This document shows positions 7,021 through 16,371 of a stretch of DNA of 64,000 nucleotides, one piece after another. The position numbers were made by a program, and so were the translations under genes. The notes below the pieces were generated by a model that was given only the letters and a program-made list of their open reading frames with translations, did not search any database and was not told the DNA's origin. Within the stretch, counting starts at the first letter, position 1; every line of letters begins with the position of its first letter. Source of the DNA: Flavobacterium sp. LHD-85 (GTDB taxonomy: Bacteria > Bacteroidota > Bacteroidia > Flavobacteriales > Flavobacteriaceae). Location of the stretch: assembly GCF_030929595.1 (NCBI RefSeq), contig NZ_JAVFVR010000003.1, positions 348,845 through 412,844 of the forward strand, given 5' to 3'.

Positions 7021-9884
7021 TGAAGTACAATCCAAACGAAATTGAAGCCAAATGGCAAAAATATTGGGCAGAAAGTCAAACTTTTGCTGCAAAGAATAAC
7101 TCTGAAAAGCCGAAACATTATGTTCTCGATATGTTTCCTTATCCATCTGGAGCAGGACTGCACGTTGGGCATCCGCTGGGTTATATAGCTTCAGATGTGT
7201 ATTCGCGTTTCAAAAGACATCAAGGTTTCAATGTTTTGCACCCAATGGGTTACGATAGTTTCGGATTGCCGGCAGAACAATATGCAATTCAGACAGGACA
7301 GCGTCCAGAAGATACAACGCGTGTAAATATTGACGGTGGAGTAGACAAAGAAGGAAAACAAATTGCAGGTTACAGAAAACAATTAGATAAAATCGGATTC
7401 TCATTTGACTGGGCTCGTGAAGTGCGTACATCAAATCCTGATTATTACAAACATACACAATGGATTTTTATCCAATTGTTCAACTCTTGGTATTGCAGAA
7501 AACAAGGACAAGCTTTTGATATTAAAGATCTTGTAACTGTTTTTGAAGAAAGCGGAAATGCATTGGTTGAAGCAGTTTGCGACGATAACGTTGCGATTTT
7601 TACGGCTGACGAATGGAAATCTTATTCGGATGACCGAAAAGAGAAAATCTTGTTGCAATACAGAATGACGTATTTGGCAGAAACCGAAGTAAACTGGTGT
7701 CCAGGCTTAGGAACTGTTTTGGCAAATGATGAAATTGTAAACGGAGTTTCGGAACGTGGAGGCTTTCCTGTTATAAGAAAAAAAATGACACAATGGAGTA
7801 TGCGAATTTCTGCTTATGCCGAACGCTTGCTTCAAGGTCTAAATGATATTGATTGGAGTGAGTCTATCAAAGAATCTCAAAGAAACTGGATTGGGAAATC
7901 GGTTGGAGCTTTGGTGACTTTTAATGTGAAAAATCATGATGAAGTAATCGAAGTATTCACAACAAGACCTGATACTATTTTTGGAGTTACTTTTATGACT
8001 TTGGCTCCAGAGCATGATTTGGTAGCTAAAATTACAACTCCAGAGCAAAAAGAAGCTGTTGAAGCGTATATCGAAAAAACAGCAAAACGTTCGGAGCGTG
8101 AGCGTATGGCCGATGTAAAAACTATTTCTGGTGTATTTACGGGAGCTTATGCCGAACATCCGTTTACAAAAGAACCAATTCCGGTTTGGATTGGAGATTA
8201 CGTTTTAGCGGGTTACGGAACTGGTGCTGTAATGGCGGTTCCTTGTGGAGACGAAAGAGATTATGCTTTTGCTAATTTCTTTAAAGGTCAAAACGGAATG
8301 CAGGAAATCAAAAATATCTTCGCTAATGTTGATATTTCTGAGGCTGCTTACGGATCAAAAGATAACGTTGAAATCGCAAATTCTGATTTCTTAAACGGAT
8401 TAAATTATAAAGAGGCAACTCAAAAAGCAATTGCTGAATTAGAAAAACTAGGTCAGGGAACAGGAAAAACAAATTACCGTTTGCGTGATGCGGTTTTCTC
8501 TCGTCAGCGTTATTGGGGAGAACCATTTCCAGTTTATTACGTGAATGGATTGCCAAAAATGATTGAGACGCAGCACTTGCCAATTATTTTGCCTGAAGTA
8601 GAAAAATATTTGCCAACAGAAGACGGTTTGCCTCCATTAGGAAACGCAGCGGTTTGGGCTTGGGATACAAAACAGAATAAAGTTGTGGCAACTGATTTAG
8701 TTGACAATGTAACGATTTTTCCTCTAGAATTAAACACAATGCCAGGTTGGGCAGGAAGTTCATGGTATTGGATGCGTTATATGGATGCGCACAACGAAAA
8801 TGAATTTGCAAGCAAAGAAGCTTTGGCTTATTGGGAAAATGTAGATTTATACATTGGAGGAAGCGAGCACGCAACCGGACATTTATTGTATTCTCGTTTC
8901 TGGAATAAATTCTTAAAAGACAAAGGTTTTGCTCCAACCGAAGAGCCATTCAAAAAACTGATTAATCAGGGAATGATTTTGGGGACGACGGCGTATGTTT
9001 ACAGATTGGAAGGAACAAATACTTTTGTATCTAAAAATAAAATTGAAGGTCAAAATGTGCAGCCAATTCGTGTTGATGTAAATTTCGTTAATTCTTCAGA
9101 CGAATTAAATATAGAAAAGTTTAAAGCTTGGAGAGAAGATTTTGCTACAGCTGAATTTGTTTTTGATGAAAATGGAAAATACATTGTAGGCCGTGAAGTA
9201 GAAAAAATGTCGAAATCATATTACAATGTGGTGACTCCAGATGATATTTGTGCTGAATACGGTGCTGATACATTGCGTTTATACGAAATGTTCTTAGGTC
9301 CGTTAGAGCAGGCAAAACCTTGGAATACTGCTGGTATTTCTGGAGTATTTGGTTTCTTGAAAAAATTATGGAGATTGTATTTTGATGATAATGGTTTAAT
9401 CGTAAACAACGACGAACCAACAAAAGACAATTTAAAATCATTGCATAAAACCATCAAAAAAGTAGCAGAAGATATAGAGAATTTCTCTTTCAATACTTCA
9501 GTTTCTCAGTTTATGATTTGTGTGAATGAATTGTCTTCTCAAAATTGTCATTCAAGAGCAATTTTAGAGCCGTTAGCAATTTTGGTTTCGCCTTATGCGC
9601 CTCATATTGCAGAAGAATTATGGTCACAATTAGGACATAAAACTTCAATTTCAGAAGTTGCTTTCCCTGTTTTTGAAGAAAAACATTTAGTTGAAACTAA
9701 TAAGGAGTATCCAGTTTCTTTCAACGGAAAAATGCGTTTCACAATCGAATTGCCTTTGGATTTAACCAAAGAACAAATCGAAGAAATCGTAATGAAAGAC
9801 GAAAGAACTCAAAAACACTTAGACGGAAGAACACCAAATAAAGTGATTATTGTTCCTGGGAAAATAATTAACCTAGTCGGTTAA
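7020..9884 (+). CDS. leuS: Leucyl-tRNA synthetase
   Basis: Class I synthetase that charges tRNA-Leu. The 954-residue length fits Bacteroidota LeuRS. Visible motifs: HIGH-type motif in PYPSGAGLHVGHPLGY (HVGH, about residues 43-53), the CP1 editing domain with TTRPDTIFGVTF and the conserved Asp region GYGTGAVMAVPCGDERDY, the WYWMRY segment, and the KMSKS signature in VEKMSKSYYNVV near residue 730. The consensus promoter at 6927 and terminator at 9908 suggest a single-gene transcript. Confidence 0.98.
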   Translation: MKYNPNEIEAKWQKYWAESQTFAAKNNSEKPKHYVLDMFPYPSGAGLHVGHPLGYIASDVYSRFKRHQGFNVLHPMGYDSFGLPAEQYAIQTGQRPEDTTRVNIDGGVDKEGKQIAGYRKQLDKIGFSFDWAREVRTSNPDYYKHTQWIFIQLFNSWYCRKQGQAFDIKDLVTVFEESGNALVEAVCDDNVAIFTADEWKSYSDDRKEKILLQYRMTYLAETEVNWCPGLGTVLANDEIVNGVSERGGFPVIRKKMTQWSMRISAYAERLLQGLNDIDWSESIKESQRNWIGKSVGALVTFNVKNHDEVIEVFTTRPDTIFGVTFMTLAPEHDLVAKITTPEQKEAVEAYIEKTAKRSERERMADVKTISGVFTGAYAEHPFTKEPIPVWIGDYVLAGYGTGAVMAVPCGDERDYAFANFFKGQNGMQEIKNIFANVDISEAAYGSKDNVEIANSDFLNGLNYKEATQKAIAELEKLGQGTGKTNYRLRDAVFSRQRYWGEPFPVYYVNGLPKMIETQHLPIILPEVEKYLPTEDGLPPLGNAAVWAWDTKQNKVVATDLVDNVTIFPLELNTMPGWAGSSWYWMRYMDAHNENEFASKEALAYWENVDLYIGGSEHATGHLLYSRFWNKFLKDKGFAPTEEPFKKLINQGMILGTTAYVYRLEGTNTFVSKNKIEGQNVQPIRVDVNFVNSSDELNIEKFKAWREDFATAEFVFDENGKYIVGREVEKMSKSYYNVVTPDDICAEYGADTLRLYEMFLGPLEQAKPWNTAGISGVFGFLKKLWRLYFDDNGLIVNNDEPTKDNLKSLHKTIKKVAEDIENFSFNTSVSQFMICVNELSSQNCHSRAILEPLAILVSPYAPHIAEELWSQLGHKTSISEVAFPVFEEKHLVETNKEYPVSFNGKMRFTIELPLDLTKEQIEEIVMKDERTQKHLDGRTPNKVIIVPGKIINLVG

Positions 9885-9907
9885 TTATTTTAAAATTCCA
9901 ATATTTT

Positions 9908-9952
9908 AAATCCCAAATTCCAATTTTACGATTGGGGTTTGGGATTTTTTTT
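9908..9952 (+). terminator. Rho-independent terminator of leuS
   Basis: AAATCCCAAA (9908-9917) pairs with TTTGGGATTT (9938-9947), with extra TTCCAAT/ATTGG pairing inside, followed directly by a T run. Confidence 0.85.
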
Positions 9953-10011
9953 TGTTTTTTCCGCCACGAATTGCACGAATTTCCACGAATTTCACCCCAA
10001 ATACGCATAGT

Positions 10012-10113
10012 TTGTCATTTCGACGAAGGAGAAATCTTCGTAAGTAACTCCGTTCCAATAAGCCAATCTTTGTAGAGCTTCTCGCGAAGATTTCTCCTTC
10101 GTCGAAATGACAA
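10012..10113. repeat. ~100-bp palindromic repeat, copy A
   Basis: A perfect 29-bp inverted repeat (10012-10040 and 10085-10113) encloses a 44-nt loop containing AAGTAACTCC and CCAATCTTTGT. A second copy with the same loop words lies at 63788-63881. The surrounding 446-bp spacer (9885-10330) also has a threefold CACGAATT word at 9964-9994 and no credible ORF. Confidence 0.85.
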
Positions 10114-10330
10114 GATTGTGGAAAAAACTTTGCGGCTTAGTGCCTTTGCGAGCAAAAAAACTCACATTTTTTATACTTATAAACCCCCGTAAACATTGGG
10201 ATTTGGAATTTTTTTATTGAAATTTTAAATTAAGTTGTAACATTTTAATAGTTGCCGTATCAAAAGCATGGATCCGATTTAATTAACAATTTATTGCTAT
10301 TAGAATTTTAACAACTTAAAACTATTAAAA

Positions 10331-11179
10331 ATGAAAAAGTATATCATCTTAATTATCGCATTCCTATTCTCAGCATTATGTCTAAATGTTTTTGCACAAA
10401 CAAAATCATATCCTTTTGAAGTTCTTAAAACCGGAAAAGGAAAACAATCCATAATATTCATTCCTGGATTTGCATCTTCTGGAGATGTCTGGAATGAAAC
10501 CAAAGCAGTTTTTGAAAAAGACTTTACCTGTTATACACTTACAATGGCAGGTTTCGCTAGAGTAAAACCACAGCCGAATCCGTCGTTTGAAAACTGGAAA
10601 AACGGAATTGCTCAATATATAAAAGACAACAAAATTGAAAAACCAATTGTAATTGGCCACAGTATGGGCGGAGGTTTGGCACTTGCCATTGCGGCAGATT
10701 ATCCAGAATTGATTGGGAAAATTGTGGTTGTGGATGCACTTCCTTGTCTGGCCGCTTTAAGTGATCCTTCTTTTAAATCAAAAGAAAATAATGACTGTTC
10801 GGCAACTGTAAAGCAAATGACGGGAATGAACGAAACGCAGTTTTACGATATGCAGAAACAAATGATGCCGAGACTTTTGCAAGATCAATCTAAATTGGAG
10901 ACGGTTGTGAGCTGGAGCGTAAAATCTGACCGAAACACTTTTGGGCAAATGTATTGTGATTTTTATAATACAGATTTAAGAGCGAAAATCTCACAGATAA
11001 AATGTTCGTCTTTAGTTTTATTAGAATCTTATTTTATAAATTTAAAACCTGCAATCGATGAACAATATAAAAATTTGAAAACAGCCGATTTTAGATACGC
11101 TAGTAAAGGTCTACACTTTATTATGTATGATGATACAGCTTGGTATTTGGCACAATTGAATAATTTTTTAAAATCTTAA
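10331..11179 (+). CDS. Exported alpha/beta-fold hydrolase
   Basis: A 282-residue serine hydrolase of the alpha/beta fold. Signal peptide ends around LNVFAQ (residue ~23). The oxyanion region reads FIPGFASSGDVW, the nucleophile elbow GHSMGGG (Ser at about residue 112), and a late His occurs in SKGLHFIMYDD. The probable site of action is the periplasm. The substrate is unknown. The stop is one base before the sigma-factor start, so the three genes 10331-12237 form one operon. A hydrolase leading an ECF sigma operon is unusual. Confidence 0.88.
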   Translation: MKKYIILIIAFLFSALCLNVFAQTKSYPFEVLKTGKGKQSIIFIPGFASSGDVWNETKAVFEKDFTCYTLTMAGFARVKPQPNPSFENWKNGIAQYIKDNKIEKPIVIGHSMGGGLALAIAADYPELIGKIVVVDALPCLAALSDPSFKSKENNDCSATVKQMTGMNETQFYDMQKQMMPRLLQDQSKLETVVSWSVKSDRNTFGQMYCDFYNTDLRAKISQIKCSSLVLLESYFINLKPAIDEQYKNLKTADFRYASKGLHFIMYDDTAWYLAQLNNFLKS

Positions 11180-11180
11180 A

Positions 11181-11654
11181 ATGGAATTTGAACAGATATA
11201 TAAAACGTATTGGGATAGAATTTTCAGGCTTTGTATGGGTTTCGTAAACGATTATGATGCCGCTCAGGATTTGACTCAGGAAACTTTTATAATTGTTTGG
11301 CAGAAACTGGAAACTTTCAGAAATGAATCTTCTATTGGAACATGGATTTTCAGAATTGCTTCCAACAACTGTCTCAGGCAGATAGAAAAACAAAAACGTT
11401 TCCCAAAATCTGAGCTTCCAGTTCATCTTTCAGAAGAAAAACATACCTCATTAGAACCTCAGATTCAATTCTTGTATAAATGTATTGCTGAGCTTCCAGA
11501 AACCGATCGTATTATTATTTCGTTAGAACTAGAAGATATCAAACAAAATGAAATTGCTAAAATCGTTGGACTTTCTGAAGCAAATGTTAGAGTGAAAATT
11601 CACAGAATCAAAGAAAAACTGACTCAAAAATTTAAAGAAAATGAACAACGATAA
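11181..11654 (+). CDS. ECF-type RNA polymerase sigma factor
   Basis: A 157-residue sigma-70 family factor. Region 2 is at residues ~1-70 (DYDAAQDLTQETFIIVWQKL is the region 2.3-2.4 core). Region 4 is at ~100-150, with LSEANVRVKIHRIKEKL as the recognition helix. It overlaps the next gene by 14 bp and follows the hydrolase by one base. The overlapping membrane protein downstream occupies the usual anti-sigma position. Target promoters are not known. Confidence 0.93.
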   Translation: MEFEQIYKTYWDRIFRLCMGFVNDYDAAQDLTQETFIIVWQKLETFRNESSIGTWIFRIASNNCLRQIEKQKRFPKSELPVHLSEEKHTSLEPQIQFLYKCIAELPETDRIIISLELEDIKQNEIAKIVGLSEANVRVKIHRIKEKLTQKFKENEQR

Positions 11655-12237
11655 CAATATAGATTTTAAAGACTTATGGAAAAAGCAATCCGTAAGTCAG
11701 CCAGATATGACCGATTTATTGGCGAGAGTAGGTAAGTTTAAAAAAGCAGCTTTACGCAGTTTATGGATGATTAATATTTTGCTTTTGGCAACGAGTGCTT
11801 TTATAATTTTTATCTGGATATACTATCAGCCACAGTTTATTTCAACTAAAATCGGAATTGTGGTTACCATTCTTGCTATGATGGTTTATGTATTTGTATA
11901 CAATAAATTATCGAACGATTATAAAAGCATCGATTCTACACAAACCAATCAGGAATACTTGCAGAAACTGATTTCGATAAAAAAGAAACAACAGTTTCTG
12001 CAGACCAAAATGATGAATTTTTACTTTATAGGGCTGACACTAGGGATTTGTTTGTATATGTACGAATACGCAAGCAGAATGAGTGTTTTAGGAGCAAGTT
12101 TAACGTACGGAATCACGTTGCTTTGGATGTTGTTTAATTGGTTTTACATTCGCCCAAAACAAGTTAAAAAGCAGCAGGAAAAAATTAATAGTCTGATTGA
12201 GAAATTTGAAGAAGTTAATCATCAGCTAGAATCATAA
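11641..12237 (+). CDS. Membrane protein in anti-sigma position
   Basis: A 198-residue protein with no family I recognise. A charged ~30-residue cytoplasmic N-terminus (NNDNNIDFKDLWKKQSVSQPD) precedes four hydrophobic helices in two pairs (about 38-58, 64-82, 120-137, 142-162), then a Lys/Glu-rich tail. It overlaps the sigma gene by 14 bp. That overlap and the N-terminus-then-membrane layout fit an anti-sigma factor, but no zinc-binding HxxxCxxC motif is present, so the role is inference. Confidence 0.7.
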   Translation: MNNDNNIDFKDLWKKQSVSQPDMTDLLARVGKFKKAALRSLWMINILLLATSAFIIFIWIYYQPQFISTKIGIVVTILAMMVYVFVYNKLSNDYKSIDSTQTNQEYLQKLISIKKKQQFLQTKMMNFYFIGLTLGICLYMYEYASRMSVLGASLTYGITLLWMLFNWFYIRPKQVKKQQEKINSLIEKFEEVNHQLES

Positions 12238-12240
12238 AAA

Positions 12241-12272
12241 AAAGAAGCTTCACAATTGCGAAGCTTTCTTTT
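12241..12272 (+). terminator. Terminator of the sigma-factor operon
   Basis: AAGCTTC (12245-12251) pairs with GAAGCTT (12260-12266). The stem is extended across a bulge by AAAG/CTTT and is followed by TTTT. Confidence 0.7.
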
Positions 12273-12310
12273 ACCAAAAACAAAAATCTAAAATTTTAAA
12301 TTTCTATAGA

Positions 12311-12709
12311 CTATTGTGGGAAAACGTATGGTGTAAGAGGTAATACAATTATTCCATCACTATTTGCTGTTGCAGTTAATTCGTTTTCCAATTTTCCTCC
12401 AATATAAATTTTTCCAGTCAATGTTTGTCCAGGAGTTCCACCATATCCACTTGCGCTTAATGATGCGCCAATAGATTTTGCATCAGCAGTAAATTCTTTA
12501 GTCCAAGGAAGTTTAGTAATGTCTTCGTTCAGGGCATTTCCTCCTTTTTCAAAATAAGTAGTAGAAAGTGTTCCTGTGTAATTTCCAGTTATTTCATATT
12601 TAACGTCTCTCGAGTTGCTTCCGCCTTTATCGTCATTATCGCTGCTGCAAGAAACTGCTGTAAAAGCAAGAGTCATTACAATTGCTAAGGTTTTCAAAAT
12701 TGATTTCAT
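12311..12709 (-). CDS. Small lipoprotein, MmpS-like
   Basis: A 132-residue lipoprotein (lipobox AVSC, Cys near residue 21, then SSDNDD). The mature part reads DVKYEITGNYTGTLSTTYF, KLPWTKEF and LSASGYGG. That order of a V-Y-E-V-TG strand, a LPW-K turn and LSA resembles the MmpS transport-accessory family, a small beta-sandwich. Its promoter faces away from the two-component system at 12877 and a palindromic operator sits directly upstream of its -33 element, so that system probably activates it. Function unknown; the family call is by eye. Confidence 0.65.
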   Translation of the reverse strand: MKSILKTLAIVMTLAFTAVSCSSDNDDKGGSNSRDVKYEITGNYTGTLSTTYFEKGGNALNEDITKLPWTKEFTADAKSIGASLSASGYGGTPGQTLTGKIYIGGKLENELTATANSDGIIVLPLTPYVFPQ

Positions 12710-12742
12710 AATATATCCTTTAATTAATAATCTGATTCATAA

Positions 12743-12773
12743 CAAAATTAGACCCTTACTTACGGGGTGGCAA
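12743..12773 (-). promoter_or_regulatory. Promoter of the MmpS-like lipoprotein
   Basis: On the minus strand TTG (12773-12771), a 20-bp spacer and TAATTTTG (12750-12743) match the Bacteroidota consensus, 34 bp before the start codon. Confidence 0.65.
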
Positions 12774-12814
12774 TACCTGATAAAATGTATTTTTTATTAC
12801 CTGATATCAGGTAA
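12773..12814. promoter_or_regulatory. Palindromic operator between lipoprotein and two-component system
   Basis: TTACCTGATATCAGGTAA (12797-12814) is a perfect 18-bp palindrome. A further half-site TATCAGGTAT lies on the minus strand at 12782-12773, touching the lipoprotein's -33 TTG. Paired sites just upstream of -33 are where an activator such as a LuxR-type response regulator binds. Confidence 0.6.
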
Positions 12815-12831
12815 AAGCAAGTAATTTCTTT

Positions 12832-12860
12832 TTGAAAGTCATTAAGCTTTAATAACTTTG
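12832..12860 (+). promoter_or_regulatory. Promoter of the two-component system
   Basis: TTG (12832-12834), 18-bp spacer, TAACTTTG (12853-12860). It lies 16 bp before the kinase start, giving a very short leader. The 18-bp palindrome ends 17 bp upstream of the TTG. Confidence 0.65.
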
Positions 12861-12876
12861 AGTAAATGCCACATTT

Positions 12877-14889
12877 ATGAAGAAAATCTACGCCTTTTTA
12901 TTTTTTTTGTTTTTCACTGCAATTTCCAATTCACAAGTAATTCTTTCATTAGATGATGATACTGTTTACATTGACAGTATTGTTAAAATCGCAAAAAACA
13001 CAAAATCCGATAGTGTCAAAAGTTTGAATAGTTTCAGGTTATCAAAACTATTTTTGATGGTGCAGGATGCAAAAAAATCCAAAGAATATTTGGAGCAGGC
13101 AAATAAACTTAAAGTCAAATTTCCTTTTCTAAAAGACGCTTCTGTTTTTTATAATGCCTACAGTTTTATAGAAAAAGGCGATTTGGAAGGTTTTGAAAAA
13201 GCTTTGCTGGAAGCTAATTCCAAACTTAAAAAATACAGAAATAAAGAAGCCTATAAACTTCGTGCTGTAATACTTCAGAATTATGGCATTATGCAGCAGC
13301 GCAAGAATAATGAAAACGCTTATATGAAATTGCTGGTAAATGAAGCCATTCCAATTGCTAAGAAAAGTGGCGATTATGAATTAATCAGCGCCTTAAATAA
13401 AGCCGTCGCGATTATTTTCATGAATAATGATGAACGCGAAAAAGCAGCAGAATATCTGGATCAAGCGCAAAAATATATCGAGAGCGCTACCAAAAAATCT
13501 GCAACTTTAGCAGAGTCTAAAATGGAAACCTATATTATAAATGCAGAGAATTTAGTAGAGCTGAAGCATTTTTACGACGCTAAAGAAATTTTAGATAAAG
13601 CTTATGCGACTTTAGAAAAATACCCAGAATCCAACTTAAACGATTCTTATTTTTATTCGGAGGGACTTTATTATTCTAAACAGAATAAACATAATGAAGC
13701 GTTAGTGAGTTTTGAAAAAGGAATCAAATCAGCAGAAAGCCATCAGAATGCAATTGCAGTAAATAGATTGAAATTTGCCGAATATGAAGTGCTTTTTAAA
13801 TTGAAAAATTATGATAAAGCCAAAAGCAATTTAGAATTTCTAATCGCAAAAACGCCTTTTATTGTAGATAAAAAGAATTACTATAAAGAGCTGTCTAAAG
13901 TTTATAATGCGACTAAAGAATATCCGAAAGCGTATTATTATTCGAATAAATACAATGTCATAAACGACAGTCTTAACGATGCTAAACTGAAAAGCGAAAT
14001 TGTAGAGCTTGAAGCAAAATATAAAAAAGCGGAAAGTGAAAAGAAAATTGGCTTGCTGCAATCTGAAAATGAAAAAGCGGTTTTGCAGGTCAACAATAAC
14101 CGTTTGAATATGATGCTTTTTGCGGTGCTTTCGTTTGTTCTGTTTTTGACGGTTTTGTTTTTGTGGAGCTGGAATAATTATCAGAAAAAGATAAGTTTCC
14201 AAAAAGAAGTCAATCATAAACAAGAACTTGAAGCATTAGAGAACCAGCAAAAATTATCGGTTTCAAATGCTTTGATTGAAGGAGAAGAAATAGAACGTAA
14301 AAGAATTGCCAGAGATTTGCACGACGGACTCGGGAGTATGCTTTCAGGACTTAAGATGCATTTGAATCTTGCCGATCGTGAGAATAAAGAAAACGCACCC
14401 AATATTAATGGTCTATTGAATGATTCGATCAAAGAGCTGCGCAATATTTCTCAGAATTTAATGCCCGAAAGTTTAATGAAACTTGGACTTGAACATGCGC
14501 TTAGAGATTTATGCGCTTCGCATTCAACAGCCGAAACAACAATTGAATTTCAGTATTTGATTAAAAAAACGACTTTGCCACAGCATTTTAAAATAATGAT
14601 TTTCAGAATCATTCAAGAACTTCTGAATAATTCTCTGAAATATGCCAAAGCATCGCAGATTTTGGTTTCTTGTTCGCAGAACAAAGATGTGTTTTTTATT
14701 ACTGTAGAAGATAACGGAATTGGTTTTAATGTAGAATATGCAGAAAAAAGAGATGGAATGGGCTTGCGAAATATCAAAAATCGTGTGGCTTTCTTAAACG
14801 GAAAATTAGAAATTGATTCTGTTCTGGATAAAGGAACTTCAACTTATATTGAATTAAAATATAACCCAAATCATGATTATGAAGTATAA
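12877..14889 (+). CDS. NarL-family sensor histidine kinase with exported TPR-like sensor
   Basis: A 670-residue kinase. Signal peptide (1-19), a periplasmic TPR-like helical region (~30-400), a coiled coil (~365-405), one transmembrane helix (~412-432), then a HisKA_3 dimerisation domain with the phosphoacceptor His in RKRIARDLHDGLGSM (residue 482) and an HATPase_c domain (N box ELLNNSLKYA, G1 box VEDNGIGF, G2 GMGLRNI). It overlaps the response regulator by 17 bp. The likely signal is periplasmic; its nature is unknown. Confidence 0.93.
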   Translation: MKKIYAFLFFLFFTAISNSQVILSLDDDTVYIDSIVKIAKNTKSDSVKSLNSFRLSKLFLMVQDAKKSKEYLEQANKLKVKFPFLKDASVFYNAYSFIEKGDLEGFEKALLEANSKLKKYRNKEAYKLRAVILQNYGIMQQRKNNENAYMKLLVNEAIPIAKKSGDYELISALNKAVAIIFMNNDEREKAAEYLDQAQKYIESATKKSATLAESKMETYIINAENLVELKHFYDAKEILDKAYATLEKYPESNLNDSYFYSEGLYYSKQNKHNEALVSFEKGIKSAESHQNAIAVNRLKFAEYEVLFKLKNYDKAKSNLEFLIAKTPFIVDKKNYYKELSKVYNATKEYPKAYYYSNKYNVINDSLNDAKLKSEIVELEAKYKKAESEKKIGLLQSENEKAVLQVNNNRLNMMLFAVLSFVLFLTVLFLWSWNNYQKKISFQKEVNHKQELEALENQQKLSVSNALIEGEEIERKRIARDLHDGLGSMLSGLKMHLNLADRENKENAPNINGLLNDSIKELRNISQNLMPESLMKLGLEHALRDLCASHSTAETTIEFQYLIKKTTLPQHFKIMIFRIIQELLNNSLKYAKASQILVSCSQNKDVFFITVEDNGIGFNVEYAEKRDGMGLRNIKNRVAFLNGKLEIDSVLDKGTSTYIELKYNPNHDYEV

Positions 14890-15508
14890 AACGGTAATAG
14901 TAGATGATCATCCGATTGTGATTTCTGGAATTTCAGGTTTGCTTTCGGATTTAGATAATATAGAAATTGTAGAAAAATTTGAATCGGGAATTGCGCTTTT
15001 AGATTATATAGAAGACAATAAAGTCGATTTGATTTTAATGGATATTTTCTTGCCCGTAATAAATGGAGTTGATCTGTGTAAAACTATCAAACAGAAGCAT
15101 CCAAAAATGGTGATTTTGGGTATGAGCAGCCAATCTGAAAGAAGTTTGGTAATGCAGTTTATTCAGAATGGAGGAAATGGATATATTCTTAAAAATGCTT
15201 CTTTTGATGAGTTTAAAGAATGTATTTACAAAGCTATTGATGGTGAAATTGTTTTTAGCGAAGAAGTGAAAACAATCATTAGTCAGCCCTTGTCTGAAGA
15301 TTTGGAAAGAATTCCGGGTTTGAGCCGAAGAGAACGTGATATTGCTTTATTGCTTTCGCAAGGAAAATCGACTCAGGAAATAGCCGACGATTTATTTTTG
15401 AGTTTTCTAACCGTTCAAACACACCGACGCAATATTCTTCAGAAATACAAAATGAAAAATGTGGCAGAATTAATCGCCTTTTTGCTTAAAAACAACATGT
15501 TGAATTAA
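14873..15508 (+). CDS. LuxR/NarL-type response regulator
   Basis: Receiver domain with acidic pocket VDDH, phosphoacceptor Asp in LILMDIFLP (about residue 57 from this start) and KN in GYILKNA, then a C-terminal LuxR helix-turn-helix (LSRRERDIALLLSQGKSTQ, LSFLTVQTHRRNI). A second ATG at 14879 gives MKYKTVIVDDH and is equally possible. Start and kinase stop overlap, so the pair is translationally coupled. The palindrome at 12797-12814 is its likely binding site. Confidence 0.93.
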   Translation: MIMKYKTVIVDDHPIVISGISGLLSDLDNIEIVEKFESGIALLDYIEDNKVDLILMDIFLPVINGVDLCKTIKQKHPKMVILGMSSQSERSLVMQFIQNGGNGYILKNASFDEFKECIYKAIDGEIVFSEEVKTIISQPLSEDLERIPGLSRRERDIALLLSQGKSTQEIADDLFLSFLTVQTHRRNILQKYKMKNVAELIAFLLKNNMLN

Positions 15509-15610
15509 GTCAAAAATGGTAAAAAAATGTCAAAATGGCATTTTGTTAAAATGGTTCGCAATTTGCAGTTTGTTTTGTAAATTTAAAAATCAATCTAAAA
15601 GACAGAAAAA

Positions 15611-16297
15611 ATGGGATCAGGATATTTAATTATTGCTGGAGCTATCATGTTGTTCAGCTGGCTAGTAAGCTCACAGCTGAAAAGTAAATTTGAATTGTAT
15701 TCGAAATTGCAATTGAGAAACGGAATGAGCGGAAGAGAAATTGCTGAAAAAATGCTTGCCGATAACGGAATTACAGATGTTCGTGTTATTTCAACGCCAG
15801 GCCAGTTAACAGATCATTATAATCCTTCAGATAAAACAGTAAATTTAAGTGAAGCGGTATATAATCACCGTAATGCAGCCGCAGCTGCAGTTGCGGCACA
15901 CGAATGCGGCCACGCAGTTCAACATGCAATTGGTTACGAATGGCTGACTATGCGTTCTAAGTTGGTGCCGATTGTAAGTGTTGCTTCAAATTTTGTGCAA
16001 TGGATCTTACTTGCAGGAATTCTAATGATCAAAGTTTTCCCAGGATTGCTATTGGTCGGAATTGTTATTTTTGCCGCAACAACTTTGTTTTCGATTATTA
16101 CGCTTCCGGTAGAATATGATGCTAGTAACCGTGCTTTGGCTTGGTTAGAAAATAAACATATGCTTACGCAAGAAGAACAAGCAGGAGCAAAAGACGCTTT
16201 AAAATGGGCGGCAAGAACTTATTTAGTAGCAGCAATTGGTTCTATTGCAACGTTGCTGTACTATATATCGATTTATTCTGGAAGCAGAAGGAACTAA
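15611..16297 (+). CDS. Membrane zinc metallopeptidase, YugP family
   Basis: A 228-residue membrane protease. The zinc motif HECGHAVQ (about residues 97-104) is HExxH-like with Cys at position 3, as in YugP-type neutral zinc metallopeptidases. Hydrophobic helices lie at ~5-20, ~130-165 and ~200-220. It begins with MGSGYLIIAGAIMLFSW. It stands alone, 100 bp after the response regulator, and a strong hairpin follows. The substrate is unknown. Confidence 0.88.
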   Translation: MGSGYLIIAGAIMLFSWLVSSQLKSKFELYSKLQLRNGMSGREIAEKMLADNGITDVRVISTPGQLTDHYNPSDKTVNLSEAVYNHRNAAAAAVAAHECGHAVQHAIGYEWLTMRSKLVPIVSVASNFVQWILLAGILMIKVFPGLLLVGIVIFAATTLFSIITLPVEYDASNRALAWLENKHMLTQEEQAGAKDALKWAARTYLVAAIGSIATLLYYISIYSGSRRN

Positions 16298-16338
16298 TTT
16301 GATAATTGAGATAATTAGTCAATTAGATAATTTATAGC

Positions 16339-16371
16339 AAACCCGACAGGTTTTAAAAACCTGTCGGGTTT
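16339..16371. terminator. Terminator-like hairpin ACCCGACAGG
   Basis: Arms AAACCCGACAGGTTTT (16339-16354) and its complement (16356-16371) are 16 bp and perfect, with T-rich flanks. Almost the same hairpin follows fbp at 48582-48617, so it is a repeated module. The rest of the spacer (16385-16455) carries an inverted pair around GAGTCGAAG/TTTCGACTTCGC, a word also seen at 1204. Confidence 0.75.
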
